The notes under the pieces are model-generated. The model worked only from the letters and a program-made list of their open reading frames with translations, did no database searches and was not told the origin of the DNA. From the NCBI GenBank assembly GCA_023512835.1, contig CM042089.1, forward strand, positions 12,787,759 to 12,851,758: DNA of 64,000 nt, written 5' to 3'. Each line of letters begins with the position of its first letter. Positions within the stretch are counted from its first letter, which is position 1. Positions 36,572 through 49,268 of this stretch are shown piece by piece. The DNA comes from Taxillus chinensis (lineage: Eukaryota; Streptophyta; Magnoliopsida; Santalales; Loranthaceae). The position numbers and the translations under genes were made by a program.

Positions 36572-37168
36572 ATTTCTTGGGGGCGGAGGTGTTCAGGCTG
36601 CCCATTCCCTAGTATCCCTTACCTTTAGGCTTAGGCTTCAGCTAAGAACCATAGACGGTTGCAAATGCCGCTGTCAGTGTTTCAGGAGTCACTGCCAAAG
36701 GCACTATATAGGATAGGCAACCAATTCATTCCGCTGTCAGTGTCAGTGTTTCAGGAGATCTTGCTTCCGTCCGTCTGTCAATGGTGCCAATTCATTCCAA
36801 CGTCAAAGGAAACTCTGAAAATCATGTGATTGCATTAAATGAGTAGGGTTAACCAAAATCAGAGAAAATAAAAGTGGATAGACCTTAATAAAATTGATTA
36901 GGTGAATCGACAATTCTAGTGGTTTGAGCAAACTTTGAAGCAAAGCATCACCACAGGAGAAAAAGCAGATCACTTATTTCTTAGAACCAATATATTTCAT
37001 TACATGCACCCTGGAAGATTGAAGAACATCTAAAAATGAACTTTCTGACTATTATGTTGTGATAGAATCATCAGTGGAGAATCCCCAGATTATGCTTGTC
37101 TGGGTTGTTCAAAATTTGCTCCTAACATAGCAGTATTCAAATTCATGATGCACCAATTTGGACAGTTT

Positions 37169-37192
37169 TGAGAGAGAGAGAGAGAGAGAGAA
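37169..37192 (+). repeat. (GA)n microsatellite
   Basis: A short GA run in the NET1 3' flank. Confidence 0.9.
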
Positions 37193-37430
37193 GGCTTCAA
37201 AAATCAAATTCATAGCTAGCTGACCCTTTTCTTATAAAATACATACAGATTTAAAAAATTTAAAGCTAAAATAGCTCAATTGAACTGCTAATTTTTCACA
37301 ATATAACTACAGAACATCTCATCTTCTAACTAATCTAACAAATGGTCATTGGACACAACGTGCAACGAATTTAAGAGATAATTAGCTCGAATGATGAAAA
37401 ACAATGATATCCCCGCCTAAAGAGAAATGC

Positions 37431-40400
37431 TTACCCCAGTCTGCTTCTGCATGAAGGCCTCAAACACCCACTTAAGCAGCCTTTTCTGTGCTTCTCACTG
37501 CTCCTTCCCTCAGAGTAAATATATTCCCTAACGTGAGGGCTTGGTCTGCTTCTTGATCTAATCTTGAAAACTCTATACCTTCCTTTTCTTTTCTTTTCAT
37601 CCTCCAGGTTTAGTAAAATATATTGCATCTTCTGCACCTCTAGCTGCAACCTTCCAATCTTTTCAGATCCTTTTTGTGCCACTTCTAACCCGGCTGGAGC
37701 CAGAAGTAAGGGACTCTCTTCAGTGTTTTGCATTAGTTGAGAATTGTTATCCACAAGCTGTACAATGGCTTCCTCAGTTTCTTGCAACTCTTCCTCCACC
37801 AACTCATACTTGGCAACCTTACTAGCCTTTTTTGCTCCGTTTTCTTAATTCCATTTTCCCTTTTTATATCCTGTACAGTCATCTGAAGAGTCTGCAATTT
37901 TCGAGCATTGGAAGCCTGTCTCCCAGGATATCTATCTGGTTTATGCCTTGCTTTGAGTGCATACCACTCGTGGACACATCTAGCTTGTTAGCACCCAGCT
38001 TCTCATTGACCAGAAACTTTGAAGAGTTAGTCCAATGCTCTTGCTCAATATCTTCAAAACAAGGCTGCAGAAAGCTGGTTGTGGATGCTTGCATTTTTGT
38101 CATCTGGCGATCGGACTGTGGCAATAGCCCTGCTCACGAGTTTCCTTAACATAAGCATCTGATCATTGGGCCCGACATTTTTTCTCCACCTTATTGTCTG
38201 GGGGCAACCTAAAACTCGATCAAGTGAAGTTTTCTTCAGGAAGATCCTTTTTCTTCCAGAGCCTATCTTATGCAAGTCTGAATCTCCCCTCATCTTAGAT
38301 AAAGGTAGCTTCCTCTTTCCGGACACTTTTTTGTCGATGTAATTTGTTTTCTGATTTTGAATCTTCTGTCTTTTTTACGGCTGCTTCCAATTTGATATTG
38401 GCGTTAAAAATTTCTTGCATAGCAAGCCTTTCTATTTCTTTAATCACAGCCTTCTCAACTACTTTAACCCGCTTTCTGGATATTTAGCAAATTAGAAAGT
38501 CCCACTGGTACTGTAGCAGTTTGGCCTTTGTGAGGTTCTCGATGCAAGTCAACTACTTCTTCCGCTTCCTTGTGATAAAACATACATGAAGACGACATCA
38601 GAAACGTTGAGCCAGAGACAATATATAAAGATCAGCTAAAAGAGTACATGTATTTTGAGGAAGCTTATGTATTCTCCAAAAATCATAACGGGGAGCTTAT
38701 AATAACCGTGGAGACGAAATGAAACACATCATGTTCACATAGCTTATTAATGCACAACTTCATGACAAAAAATAGAGGTGCATCAGAATAAGTTTAAAAC
38801 TATAAGGAATATGTTGAAACTAACACAAGCCTTATTTCCACGAGTGCAATAATGACTAATCTAAATGCAGCCACCATGGGAGCCCATTTAACTACACAGA
38901 ACGCAAGGGTAAAAGAAGGATAGATGCTCTACTAACCCCAATTTTGTTTCTGCTTTTAAAATTCCAAGTAGCCCCCATAGAGGACTTAATCACATTTGTA
39001 GTTCAGTTGGTTCCTATTTTTTTTATTTAGAAATAGACATCCAACTTCAGTGTAGTTGAAGTTAGTAAACGGATCAAATTGTCAAGAAAAATATTTTAAA
39101 GAGGAAGCACTACCTTTTGTACCTGATCATCGTCCATAAAAAGCTTTGTCCGAAAGAAGGCATTTCGTCCAAGTGATGCTATATTCTCTTCCAGAGAATG
39201 TATAACAGGACCATACGCAGATAGTTGGGTTTCTAATCCTCCAATTTCCCCTTCCAGAATTCTAACTCTTGCTTTCATCTGCTCAATCTCCATACTTTTA
39301 GAAGCACTTTCATCTTTAAGACTCCATACACACTTGTAAGCTTCAAGGACCTTGTCTTTAAACAAAATTTCACGAACAGAGGAGATTTGAAGATCAAAGT
39401 AGAATGTTGCAGATTCAGCTTCCCAGAATCGTGACTCATAGCTCTTCTTGAGCACCTCTGAACTCAAGTTCCCTGCTCTGATTCTACACTGCTCAAAATC
39501 CTTCTGCAGCATGCCCATTTCAGACTCCAGATTACCATTCACCTCTCGAAGAAATTCAATTTCCTCATTCTGGATTAAGCTTATGGAGAGAAAATCAGAA
39601 ACCTGATTCTCTAAATTTTCTTACAAGTTTTGATTCTTCACATTCTTTCTCCAGTTCCTCGATCGTTCTGCACAGTTCCATGTTCAGAGCCTCTACATTT
39701 ATGAGCTTTTCTCCTGTCTCTGAAAGCTCATTTTCCTTGTGGAACAGGAGATCATTTCCATCTAAAATTTGACCGTTCAATTGAATATTCAAATCTCTAG
39801 ATTTATAGACTTCATAATCCAATTGCTTAACCGAGTCCTTGAGATGAGACTTTTCTAGCTTTTCCTCTCCAACTTCTTCCTCAGTATTCCAGCCTCCATT
39901 TTTAGGTCACCATTAATTTGCTGAAGATTGCCAAGTTCTTCGGCAAGGTACTTCATTTCCATCACATTTTCTGTTCCAAAGCATTGGTATATCAAAAAAG
40001 GTTATTGAAATAAATTGCTTCCTGCAGAAGACGACTGTTATACTCTTCTAGCAAGCACATTTCCTCTGTAAGTTCAAAAAATTCCTTTGACAAGGATGTC
40101 TTTTCTTCAATTTCCTTGGAATTTTCCTTCAGTAGTTCCTTGAATTTTCCTGCAAATCCACCAGTTTCTGATTCAGATCGTCTATATTGGCCTGCAATAC
40201 TTCCCCCATTTATCACCCTCACCAATTTTGACCAAAAGCAATCTATTACACTCTTGAAGTACATCTTTATCATTTTCCACACATGTAAGCATCTCTCTTA
40301 AGTTCTTTAACTCCAAACTAGTGATTTTCTTATTGGTCTCAAGTTCTGCGCCCCTCTAATCCCAATCCCTTAATCAGATTTAAGAGAACCCAATTCTCAA

Positions 40401-43400
40401 CCAGCAGTTTCTGCCTCTCATCCTCAATTCTCAAAAAGGAACTCTTCATTTCCTCAATGTCTCTGATAATTAACTGCTCTCTATCAAATTCATTTTCTCG
40501 TTCTGTTTGAAGGGCCTTAGATATGTTATATATCCTTGTCTTATGCTTTTCAATTTCATCCATCAAGACTTCCAATTCCACCTGCTGCTCAAGATTTTCA
40601 CATTCCAACTGTGAAATCAATTCTTCGGAGAATTCGAATGCCTGAATATGTTTCTGACAATCATTCAATAGACATATATTATTTTCTCAACATCCTGCAT
40701 GCAACGTTGCAGGATAAAGATTTCAGTCTGAGCATTGACAGTGTTCTTCAGAGCATCTTCAAATTCTTTTCACCACCACTGACTTTCTTCCTGCAAGAGA
40801 TTGATGTGGTTTTTGAGCCCAACCAATTGAGCCTCACTTGTGATCACAAAACTGGCCTGCTCTTGCTTTTCCATACTGAGGCAAAACTGTAGTTCCTCAA
40901 CCTGATGAAGTATGCGTTCTTTCTCAACTTCCAAAACCAGTATATCTCTTTTCCAATTCTGTAAATCCTTTTTCAGGCTTTCTAATCTCTGCTCTACGAC
41001 TTCTAATTGAGAGACTAATGTCTCTCTCTGAGTAAGAAGACTGGATTTCTCAGTATTGAGCAAGGAGCACGATTCCTCTAACCATTTTGATTTTTCCTTC
41101 AAACCTTGAAGTTCAATATTTGCAGCAGACAGAGACTGATCAAGAAGGGTATTTTTCTCCAGGAGGGTCTGCATATTGTAAGTACTTGTTTGGAACTGGG
41201 AAAAGAGGGCAGCTTTTTCAGCAGCAAGAGCAGATTTTTCTTGAATGAGAGTTTGGTAGACTCTGCATTGACCTGACCATCTTTCTTCTTCTTTCTAATA
41301 AGGACTGCTCCAAAAGAGCATTCTTCTCCAGCAGTATCCCTGAGTTTTCCAATTTCTTCGAAAGTGTTTCAATCTCATGTTCTCCATTTTCACATAATTT
41401 TGTCAGCTTTATGTTGTCATCCCGCATAGACTTCACAGATAACACTACACATTTGGGATCCAAATCAACAGACTCCAGTTGCCCGACTAAGGCCTGATAT
41501 CTCCAGTTCAAGTCCTTAATTTCTTCTTTCAAATAGCTTGTATCTTTTGGAGAGAATTTATTTGGCTACGCTCGTCAGCAAGTTCCTCTTCAAGTTTGCT
41601 TTTCATACTCCTTAGTTTAATTGTTTCATCTTCCATATTTTCCCTTAAAACAGTGGAAGACATGTTGACGTCCTTAAGGCTTGAGTTTTCTTTCTTTATC
41701 CACTGAATTTCTCCTTTCAGGTCTTGTATGCATGCCTCCAAGTCCTTCACCATTCGAAGAGCATTTTTAGTTTCTAATACAGAAGCTCCGTGTTCTTCCA
41801 GAGTTTGAGAATGCAAAGTCTGCAAGGCAAAGAGAGCAGCTTCAGCTTAAAGAAAATGCGAGCTGACTTCTGAGAATAAATCTTGAGTTTCTCTAACTCT
41901 TCAAGCTTCTTTTGAAGTTCTTGATCTTTCATTATTATCTTCTGTGCGGCATCACCCACCTCTAACTGCAGAGAATAATTTGATTTCTCCAATTCCGCAC
42001 AGTGTTCTTTGGTATCCTTTAATTCCTCTTTGAGTTTTTTGGCATCCACCTGGGTCCAAGAATTTTCACTCTTCAGCTTAGATATCATGTCCTGGCACTG
42101 CTTGTACTGGATAGCTATAGATTCTTTTTCTTTGTTCGATTCTGCAAGAGCCTGCTTCAATGCCTGAACTTCAACTTCAGTACTATTGGTTTGATCGGCA
42201 AGCCTTTGGGCATCCTCTTCAGCACATGAGATTTTATCCTCCAAAGCTGACACCTTCTCCAAACACTGTTTGAACTGGAGAATAGTAGTCTGCCTCTCAG
42301 ACTCTAGCCTAGTGAGCTCAAACTTTAGATCTTGAGTTTCAGTTTCAGCTTTGACTGCCCGCTCAACAATTCCTGTTGCATTTGCATGTGCCCGAGACAC
42401 CATACTCTCAATATTGGATATCCTTTCCAAGCACTGTCTGTGTTGAAGAAGCCATGTGTCTCTCTCAGCTTCACATTTCACAAGGGATTCCTCAACGTAT
42501 TGACTTCAGTTTCAGCTTTACTAGGCCACTCCTCTGGTGCACTGTCATCTTTTTGTGCATGACTGGGTTCTCTGTCCCAGCTAACTGCCCAATCAAAACT
42601 CTGCAGGTACTGCAGAAAGATAACTTTCTTCTCATATTTTATCGCAGCAAGTGCTTCCTTCAAGATTTCAACAGTTTCAGCTGTCATACATCCATCTTGC
42701 TCTCTCTCTCCTGCAGGCTTTAAGGGTGGCAGTGTCACTTCTTCAGGACCAAACATTTCGTTGATCTGTTTCAACACCTTCTTGCTTACCCCAGATTCAG
42801 AATCAGATCTGGCGTTAAAGCCCCAATCAAGGTTTGCAGATTTGATAAGGACAGCCCAGTTGGATTGTTATTCAAGTTGTCTGGATCAAGCTTTTCTGGG
42901 GTGTGAAGCTCAGCCCCTGACCCTGGGAGCAAGGGGCCAAAGACTCGGGCAACACAAAAGACAGTTCGTTTGGAAAAGCTTTTGCCATTGTTCTGTGTGC
43001 ATGACGGAGTTCTGCAGTTGCATGATCATACCTCTCAGCTAATGCACGGTATGCACGGTAGAACTCCTCAACCAACTTCATGAGCTCTGGTCGCTTTTGT
43101 AGTACATCTCTGCCCTTCTTCCAAAGGAATCAGCATCTGATTCAATGAGCCTGATCATCATCTTAACTTTGGCATCCATGTCTGCTCAAACAGGGGTAAA
43201 AAGCATCAAGGGATCAGTTTATAGCATTACTCAACATAAGCAATAAAGTAAGGGTTTACTTCTTGTTGCTTGTTAGTTCTTCTTCAATATATTACCAACA
43301 GAAAAATTAAAAATTCTTCCCAACGACATGCACAAAGCTAACTTTCACAACGCATGCACACACACATCAATTATCGATATTTTGGGTTGTGTACTGGAAA

Positions 43401-43961
43401 GGAGCAATATTAAATGAAAGAACCAGATGACTGATAAAAAACAATTAAGCCAGCAAAAACACTAGATAATTTTGCGTAATGGTTAAATAAATTGAATGAC
43501 ATTTTCTTGTAAAGCACTAGATAAGTTTGGACTGGAAAGATGTGTAGTCAGCCAATCCCACATCCTAACATAGAGATTTCACAGCGGCCCTAAAAGCATA
43601 TGCTTTTCAGCCTTGGAGGGGAGTATCGCTCTAGATTATGTACTAAAAGGAAAACAAAAAATAGAGTTCAAAAATGAAAACAATCAAAGACACAAGCATC
43701 TCTCAATTCTGAAAGCATTGAGAAATTTAAGGCTTCTACCATAGGACGCTTTCACAATACCATAGCTAGCTTAAGTAGAGATAAAAATATATAAATAAAT
43801 AAACAGAGAAAATAAAAAGTTAACAATTGCCACGAAAATAATGGGATCAATTGTGCACCTGTAAGATTCTCCTGAAGCCACTTCGAATTCTTAGGGCTAA
43901 TGTGGCTGTCCCACAACCAAGAATACAAACGCCCAGGATCGGAATTCAGTGAATTCTCCAT
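37431..43961 (-). CDS. NET1: NETWORKED 1 (NET1/KIP1-like) actin-binding coiled-coil protein, frame broken in many places
   Basis: NET1 proteins bind F-actin through an N-terminal NAB domain and link it to membranes. Exon 1 (43,961-43,859) gives [20 protein letters not shown] and [10 protein letters not shown]. Exon 2 (43,181-39,114) continues the NAB domain: [29 protein letters not shown], then [20 protein letters not shown]. Long heptad-rich coiled coils follow, including [32 protein letters not shown] and [14 protein letters not shown]. Exon 3 (38,568-37,431) ends with the conserved tail [36 protein letters not shown] and GCLSGCLRP. Introns are GT-AG. Coding bases total about 5.3 kb (about 1,770 codons), the usual NET1 length. 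At least ten frame breaks divide exons 2 and 3 (for example near 43,096, 42,890, 42,480, 41,840, 41,530, 40,345, 39,990 and 39,600). The one at 43,096 is a missing A in AAAA(A)G, exactly where the NAB domain needs YYKKRPEL. Sequence error is the likeliest cause; a recent pseudogene is the alternative. Confidence 0.9.
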
Positions 43962-45543
43962 TGCTCCAGCAAGGAAAAAAGCAAACAAACAAGCAAATAA
44001 AAACAGCTGGCCTAGATCAGAGTCCAGAAGAAAGTTTCAAACTGTGTGCCATAATCCCTTGGTTTGCAAGTCCCACCTAATCCACAAGATCACATAATAT
44101 AACAAATAAATCAACAAACAGACAGACAAAAACATGGCAGATCTTCAAATTCAGCTATTCACAGCAAAAATGCAGATACTGAAGATCTGGAATCAATAAA
44201 ATTTGGAAGCTAAGCGAGGATGGGAAAAATGCCAAATTCTCTCTCAGATCAGAACCGAACATTATAAATAAAAGCTCTTATTCATGAGCAACGAAAAGCC
44301 TTACATACCTTGATCTCCCAAAGCCCATAAAAACTGCGCATTAAAATGACCCATATCAACAATCAACATATAAGATATAAAGCACACATGCAGGGAGAGA
44401 GAGAGAGAAACACAGACCCTGTGGGGACTTCTACTTCCCCTCTTTTTCTCTTTCGGACTAAATGAACATTGTAATTGACATTGTAAACACTGATTAGGAC
44501 CGCGTCAGTGAAAAGACAAGTTTACGAGGTTAGCGTGCAATTATAGTAGTAGATTGAGGAAAGTTTACGCTGTTATGGGGTACAAGGTCGTGAGATGAGC
44601 ACGCGCTCCTTTTGAAAACTTTACTACCCAGAAGAACATTGCTAACAACCAATACTACTGCCGCCGTTCCCAGGAAATCAAATCCTAGGAGCGGGTGCTG
44701 GCACTGTATACACACACTATAAATTCGTATATGTACAAGTCATACCCAATAAATTAAATTTTCATTATCGCCATTTATGATTCATTTATTTTTATTAGTT
44801 AAACGCATTTGCTTCCGCTTTAATAGTGAGGCCAGAAACGGAAACTCGCGAGTTGTTTTATTGAAATTAAGGTTTATAGTCGTTGTGTTAAAATATAATT
44901 TAGAATTTTTGAATTGATATACTCTAGCCAATTAAATGCTACCGACTGAAATAAATGGCCGGTGATTATAAATTTGAATTTGTTTTTTTAATGAAAATGT
45001 TGAATTTAATGTTTAAAGTATTAATTGTAAGGATAACATTGTCAAGTAAAGGATATATGGAAATTGATCCTAATTCTTCTTTTTTTATTCCCAAAATTTT
45101 GTAATTGAATTTATCTGTGGATTGCATCATAGTTGTTTTATATTTCTAAATAAACGTTCTAAATTTTTTAAACCCCTTCCTTCTTTTCTTTTTTTTTGGT
45201 AATAACAATCAGTTTGTTTTAATGGGGAGACAAAAATTGAGTAAACTAAACGGCAGGCACCGCCCGGGTAGTAGGCTAGTAGCCTACTTCACCTGCCCCT
45301 ACACCGCCTGCATGCCTCCACATGTTCATCAATTCGGCTACGATAAGTAAACGAAAGCCTTCAAAGGTCCAATTACTTTGTTGGAAAGTGTTTTTGTTTT
45401 AAATACACGAGTGAAGATGCTCATGCGTCCACGGAAAAAGAGAGACCCAAAAAAATGCCTTTATTATCGTGACTTTCAAGAATTAATGTGCACTTTCCTA
45501 ACCCCCCACTCCCGTACTACTACTACTATTATTATTGAGAAAA
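43962..45543. other. NET1 upstream region and AT-rich spacer
   Basis: The first 500 bases are the probable 5' untranslated and promoter region of NET1. GATCAAG|GTATGT near 44,312 and GATCTAG near 44,013 on the minus strand would allow a leader intron, which is inferred only. The remainder is AT-rich with no gene. A GTAGGCTAGTAGCCTAC palindrome lies at about 45,270-45,286. Confidence 0.45.
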
Positions 45544-45966
45544 TGTTACGACTGGGGCAACGTGGTCCTGGCGGGACATTTTTCACCATACTTATCTGGG
45601 CATTATATTCGCTAATGCAGCTGAGAGTACTATTGAAAGCGTAGACGCAAGCAATGGGTTTCTCTGTAGTCATAAGAAAACGGATAACCCCTTTTCGAGT
45701 TCGTACGTGCCGACTCTTGGCCAATACGCGGAGCACGCCGCTACTCGAGACTCGACGTCGAAGAAGGATTTGCCATCCTTACACAACCGGTCAGAACTGA
45801 GCCGTTTCTCCGATTTGCCAAGTGGCATGGCGAATCGCCACGCGGCGCTTCAACCCTCAGCTAAACTTAAGAACGTGGATGATAAGCCAAGTGCGCAATG
45901 GCTTACTCGGGCATCCACCAGGGTGACCGAGTGCCGCACCGGTGAAAACCCCGACCCCGTGACAAG

Positions 45967-45979
45967 TGGTATCGAGCGA
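45967..45979 (+). promoter_or_regulatory. Primer-binding site (initiator tRNA-Met type)
   Basis: TGGTATCGAGCGA two bases after the end of LTR1, where reverse transcription would be primed. Confidence 0.8.
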
Positions 45980-46330
45980 ACCGGCCCGTATCCCGAAGAC
46001 TCGCCGAGCACTTCGCGAGTACCGTGATCCCAAGGTGGGAGCTCACAGGAAGTCGACCGGAGCAAATGCCTCGCACGCCTAACGCCCATGAGCTGGAGTA
46101 TCCTGGAGCGTGATACAGAGGTCGGGCAAAGGAGCACGGAGGAGCGCGCGAGCGATCTTGAAGCCTCCATCCTTCGGGACATTACAGCTGGCGCGCATCT
46201 TGTAAAGGTGTTGCAACTCGCGGAAGTCGGCGTCCAACCAAACTACACGGCGAGTGGGAGGGCTTAGGAAGATGCCATCGCCCTGGGCGGAAGCGGATGC
46301 CGATGTCGCAACGAGGATGCTACGAGGATC

Positions 46331-46342
46331 GGGTGAGGAGAA
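46331..46342 (+). promoter_or_regulatory. Polypurine tract
   Basis: GGGTGAGGAGAA ends exactly at the first base before LTR2. Confidence 0.75.
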
Positions 46343-46750
46343 TGTCACGACCCGAGCAACCGTGGGCCGGTGGGACGTTTGCGGCATGATCTGAGAATGT
46401 ATTCGTGCTACGTAAAGGAGAGGGGTTGGTTGAAAGCTGAGATGAAGCGCAATGGAAGTTTTCTGTGCGGCTTTGTGGAGGAAAACGAATGGAACCCTTT
46501 GGAGTTCGTACGTGCCGACTTTGGCTAACGCGGGAGCACGCCGCTAGTCGAGGACTCGACGTTGAAGAAGGGATTTGGCCATCCTTACACAACCGGTCGG
46601 GAACCGGAGCTGTTTTCCGATAAGCCTGAAGGCATGGCGAAACCAACCTACGTGCGCTCTAACCCTCAAAGGCTAAACTTAGCGGACCGGGATGCAGAAG
46701 CTCAAGTGCCGCAATGAGTCGAGAGGCGCAGAAACCCGACCCCCGTGACA

Positions 46751-49268
46751 CCGGGGGAAAAAAAACAAGCAGATAATATATATACGTATTACCTCGGGGA
46801 GTTATTATATTTACATTTAGCTAACGTTTGAGTATAATATATATATATATATATGTATAGTTTAAATATTTAAAAGTTTACTAAATAGAATGCACCAAAA
46901 GTGCCATTGAAATATTTGGGCAATCGTTGGCAAACCATATCAATTCAATTTTTGCTTACCGAAAGAGAAATAACTGATGGCAACAAACTTACGGCAAGTT
47001 GATAGGGCGCTTTATCGAATTGTTTTTATGTATATATTGATAATAATGTTTTATCAAAGTATTTTAAGTCATAGTTAGGATTTTGAAAAATAAATATATA
47101 AAAAGAATATGCTTTAATTACAAAACTATTCTATTAATTTATCATATTTTAAAATATTTTCATTATAACTTTTAATTGTAATAATGTGTATAAAAGAATT
47201 TAACTTATTAAGCTATATTTTCAAGTAGCTAATGATATCTAAAACGGGTAGTCGAATATTTGTTTAACAACAAGTCAACAATATTTTGCTATACTTAATA
47301 AATCTTCACAAAAGTTTATATGACACTTAATTGATCATAAACTCCAAAACAATCACAAATCAACCATATTTTGAGTAATGAGCATGAGTGTGTCGATAGT
47401 AATACACATTTTGAACAATAAAAATCACTTTGTTTCTAGCATCTCTCATATGACGTAAAGATCGGGCTATTTGGAATAGTTAGCAATAAGTGTGAACTTT
47501 TCGAACATTTCGGTCACATGATACTCAACGTGACTTTCCATTCATTTGTTGTTGATTTATTTAAATTGTAAAAAGAAGGGTTTCTTTTGTCATTGACCTT
47601 TGCCTAGATAAGGTCATATAAGCTATGTTTTTTATGCATCTTTGGAATTGAATAATTTGAATTTATAGATTTTTTTATTAAATTTGATTTTTCTAAATTA
47701 CTTGCTTTTTAGGGTTTAGTGAATATTGTTATTTAACTTTAATGGCATGCTTGGTTGATGTGGAAACGTATTATTTTTAAAATTAATCTCATTTTATTTT
47801 TAAATATAATATCTTAAACATAAAATTAATCTCATTTTATTTTAAACATAATATTTTAAAAATTAATGAGTGCGAACATTTTCAATCAAGTTATAGTAAA
47901 ATTTCACTTAATTTTGTTTATAATGCATTGCTATATGAAAAGTTTTAGCATAAAAATTATGTAAATATAAATATTTTTATTTATAATCGAAACTTCCACA
48001 TCAACTAAATATCCCACTTTTCAAATATTTCTAACATACCCTCCTACCCTAGATAAAACTTGAATATTCCCCCATCATCATAACTTCTACGTATCACATA
48101 CATCTAGTAGCTCCTTATGTGCAAAACGCACAACAAATACAAAAATCACACAACCGTAAAAGAAATTGGACTATACACTGTATACACAAACCTAAGAAAG
48201 CACACCAACAAGAACCAACCGAATGAAAAAATAAAAACAACAAAATACACAAAAGACGTAAATTTTCAAAGTCCAACAAAAAATGAACAAAGCAGGCAAA
48301 GAAATCAAACCAAATTTCATCGACCAAATCATACCAAGCGACCGAGGATGGTTCAAATCACTCATCAAAACACAAAAACCTATGCAAGAAAATCGCCTCA
48401 CTTGAGCTCGACACAAAACCCTTGCCGATCCATGTGTCCAAGTCATCCAATCCAAACAAGAGAGTGAATGCCCGAACGCCTAATGTTATAATGTGGAGTC
48501 TCACCAGCCATAATCGAGACGAAACATAGTAGAGACCGAGAGCAACGCAAAGAGGCCATACCGGCAAAATGCCTAGGAAACGATGAATCACGCCAAATAT
48601 AGGTGGAGAATCACGACCAAAATCCAACAAAGCCATCTACATTGCCAATCAATCGAGGAGGCGCATAGTGATGACGTCGAGAAGAGTAGTAAAAAGCAGC
48701 CATGAATCATCTCAAATCGCCAATGATGCTCTTATGGTTTAGTTTATTAGGTTTGGTTTAGTTTAATTTTTTAGTTTTTTAGTTTAGGTATGATTAAACG
48801 AGAAAATTGAATTAAAGCAAAGATATAAATGATGAACATATGGGTATTATTAGCTAAACTTATAGTTACAAGTAATATAATAAGCTAAATTTGACTTTAA
48901 CTCATTAAATTTAACTAACAAGGTTGAAAATGCCCTAACAATAATATTAAAATTGAGTATACTTTTGTCTTATATCGAATCAAAATTATCCAAATGGCAT
49001 CGTAGTTGTCTCATATCACATTTGCTCAAGTTAGGGTGACACTATTGCATTCTCGCCTCGTCAGGGTGATATTTTTTGAATTTAATGGGTAATGGGGCAG
49101 ATACAAGGCAACAATTTTTTGCCCCGCTATTAACGGGGTGGGGACGGGCAAGCATGCCTTGCCCCTACTCGCCAAAATCCCGGAACACCCCGCTCGATCA
49201 CGGGAAAATCCCGGCAAAATATTACCAGGATAAGGAGTCAAAACCGTAACCTCCCCTATAGGTAAAAG
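46751..49268. other. AT-rich intergenic DNA
   Basis: No gene was recognised. A short (TA)n run lies near 46,838-46,856. At 49,050-49,240 there is a GC-rich patch with GGGGTGGGGACGGG and palindromic GGGCAAGCATGCCTTGCCC, possibly a diverged relative of the GC-rich hAT MITE at 7,844. Confidence 0.45.

Larger units (their letters stand above)
34774..37430. other. Spacer between convergent IQD and NET1 genes
   Basis: It contains the 3' flanks of both genes. No further gene was recognised. Local repeats: GTGGATGCAAGCGACGCAT twice at 36,020-36,080; GCTGTCAGTGTTTCAGGAG twice at 36,668-36,760; (GA)n at 37,169-37,192; and the inverted repeat described at 36,493. Confidence 0.5.
45544..46750 (+). mobile_element. 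Compact non-autonomous LTR retrotransposon (1.2 kb)
   Basis: LTR1 (45,544-45,964) starts TGTTACGACT and ends CCGTGACA; LTR2 (46,343-46,750) starts TGTCACGACC and ends CCGTGACA. They share long blocks (AGTTCGTACGTGCCGAC, GAGCACGCCGCT, CCATCCTTACACAACCGGTC) with roughly three quarters identity by eye. Two bases after LTR1 is the primer-binding site TGGTATCGAGCGA (45,967-45,979), similar to the initiator tRNA-Met site. A purine-rich tract GGGTGAGGAGAA (46,331-46,342) abuts LTR2. The interior of about 378 bp is GC-rich and has no recognisable gag or pol, so it depends on another element for proteins. The flanks GAAAA (left) and CCGGGGGAAAA (right) do not give a clean target-site duplication. Confidence 0.88.

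Noticed and set aside
40536..42777. Several plus-strand frames of 76-118 codons across the NET1 region
   Set aside because: They are antisense shadows of the coiled-coil exon; the minus strand has the conserved domains.
48115..48636. Overlapping Lys- and Asn-rich and aromatic-rich frames on both strands
   Set aside because: AT-rich chance frames without motif, splice context or conserved order.
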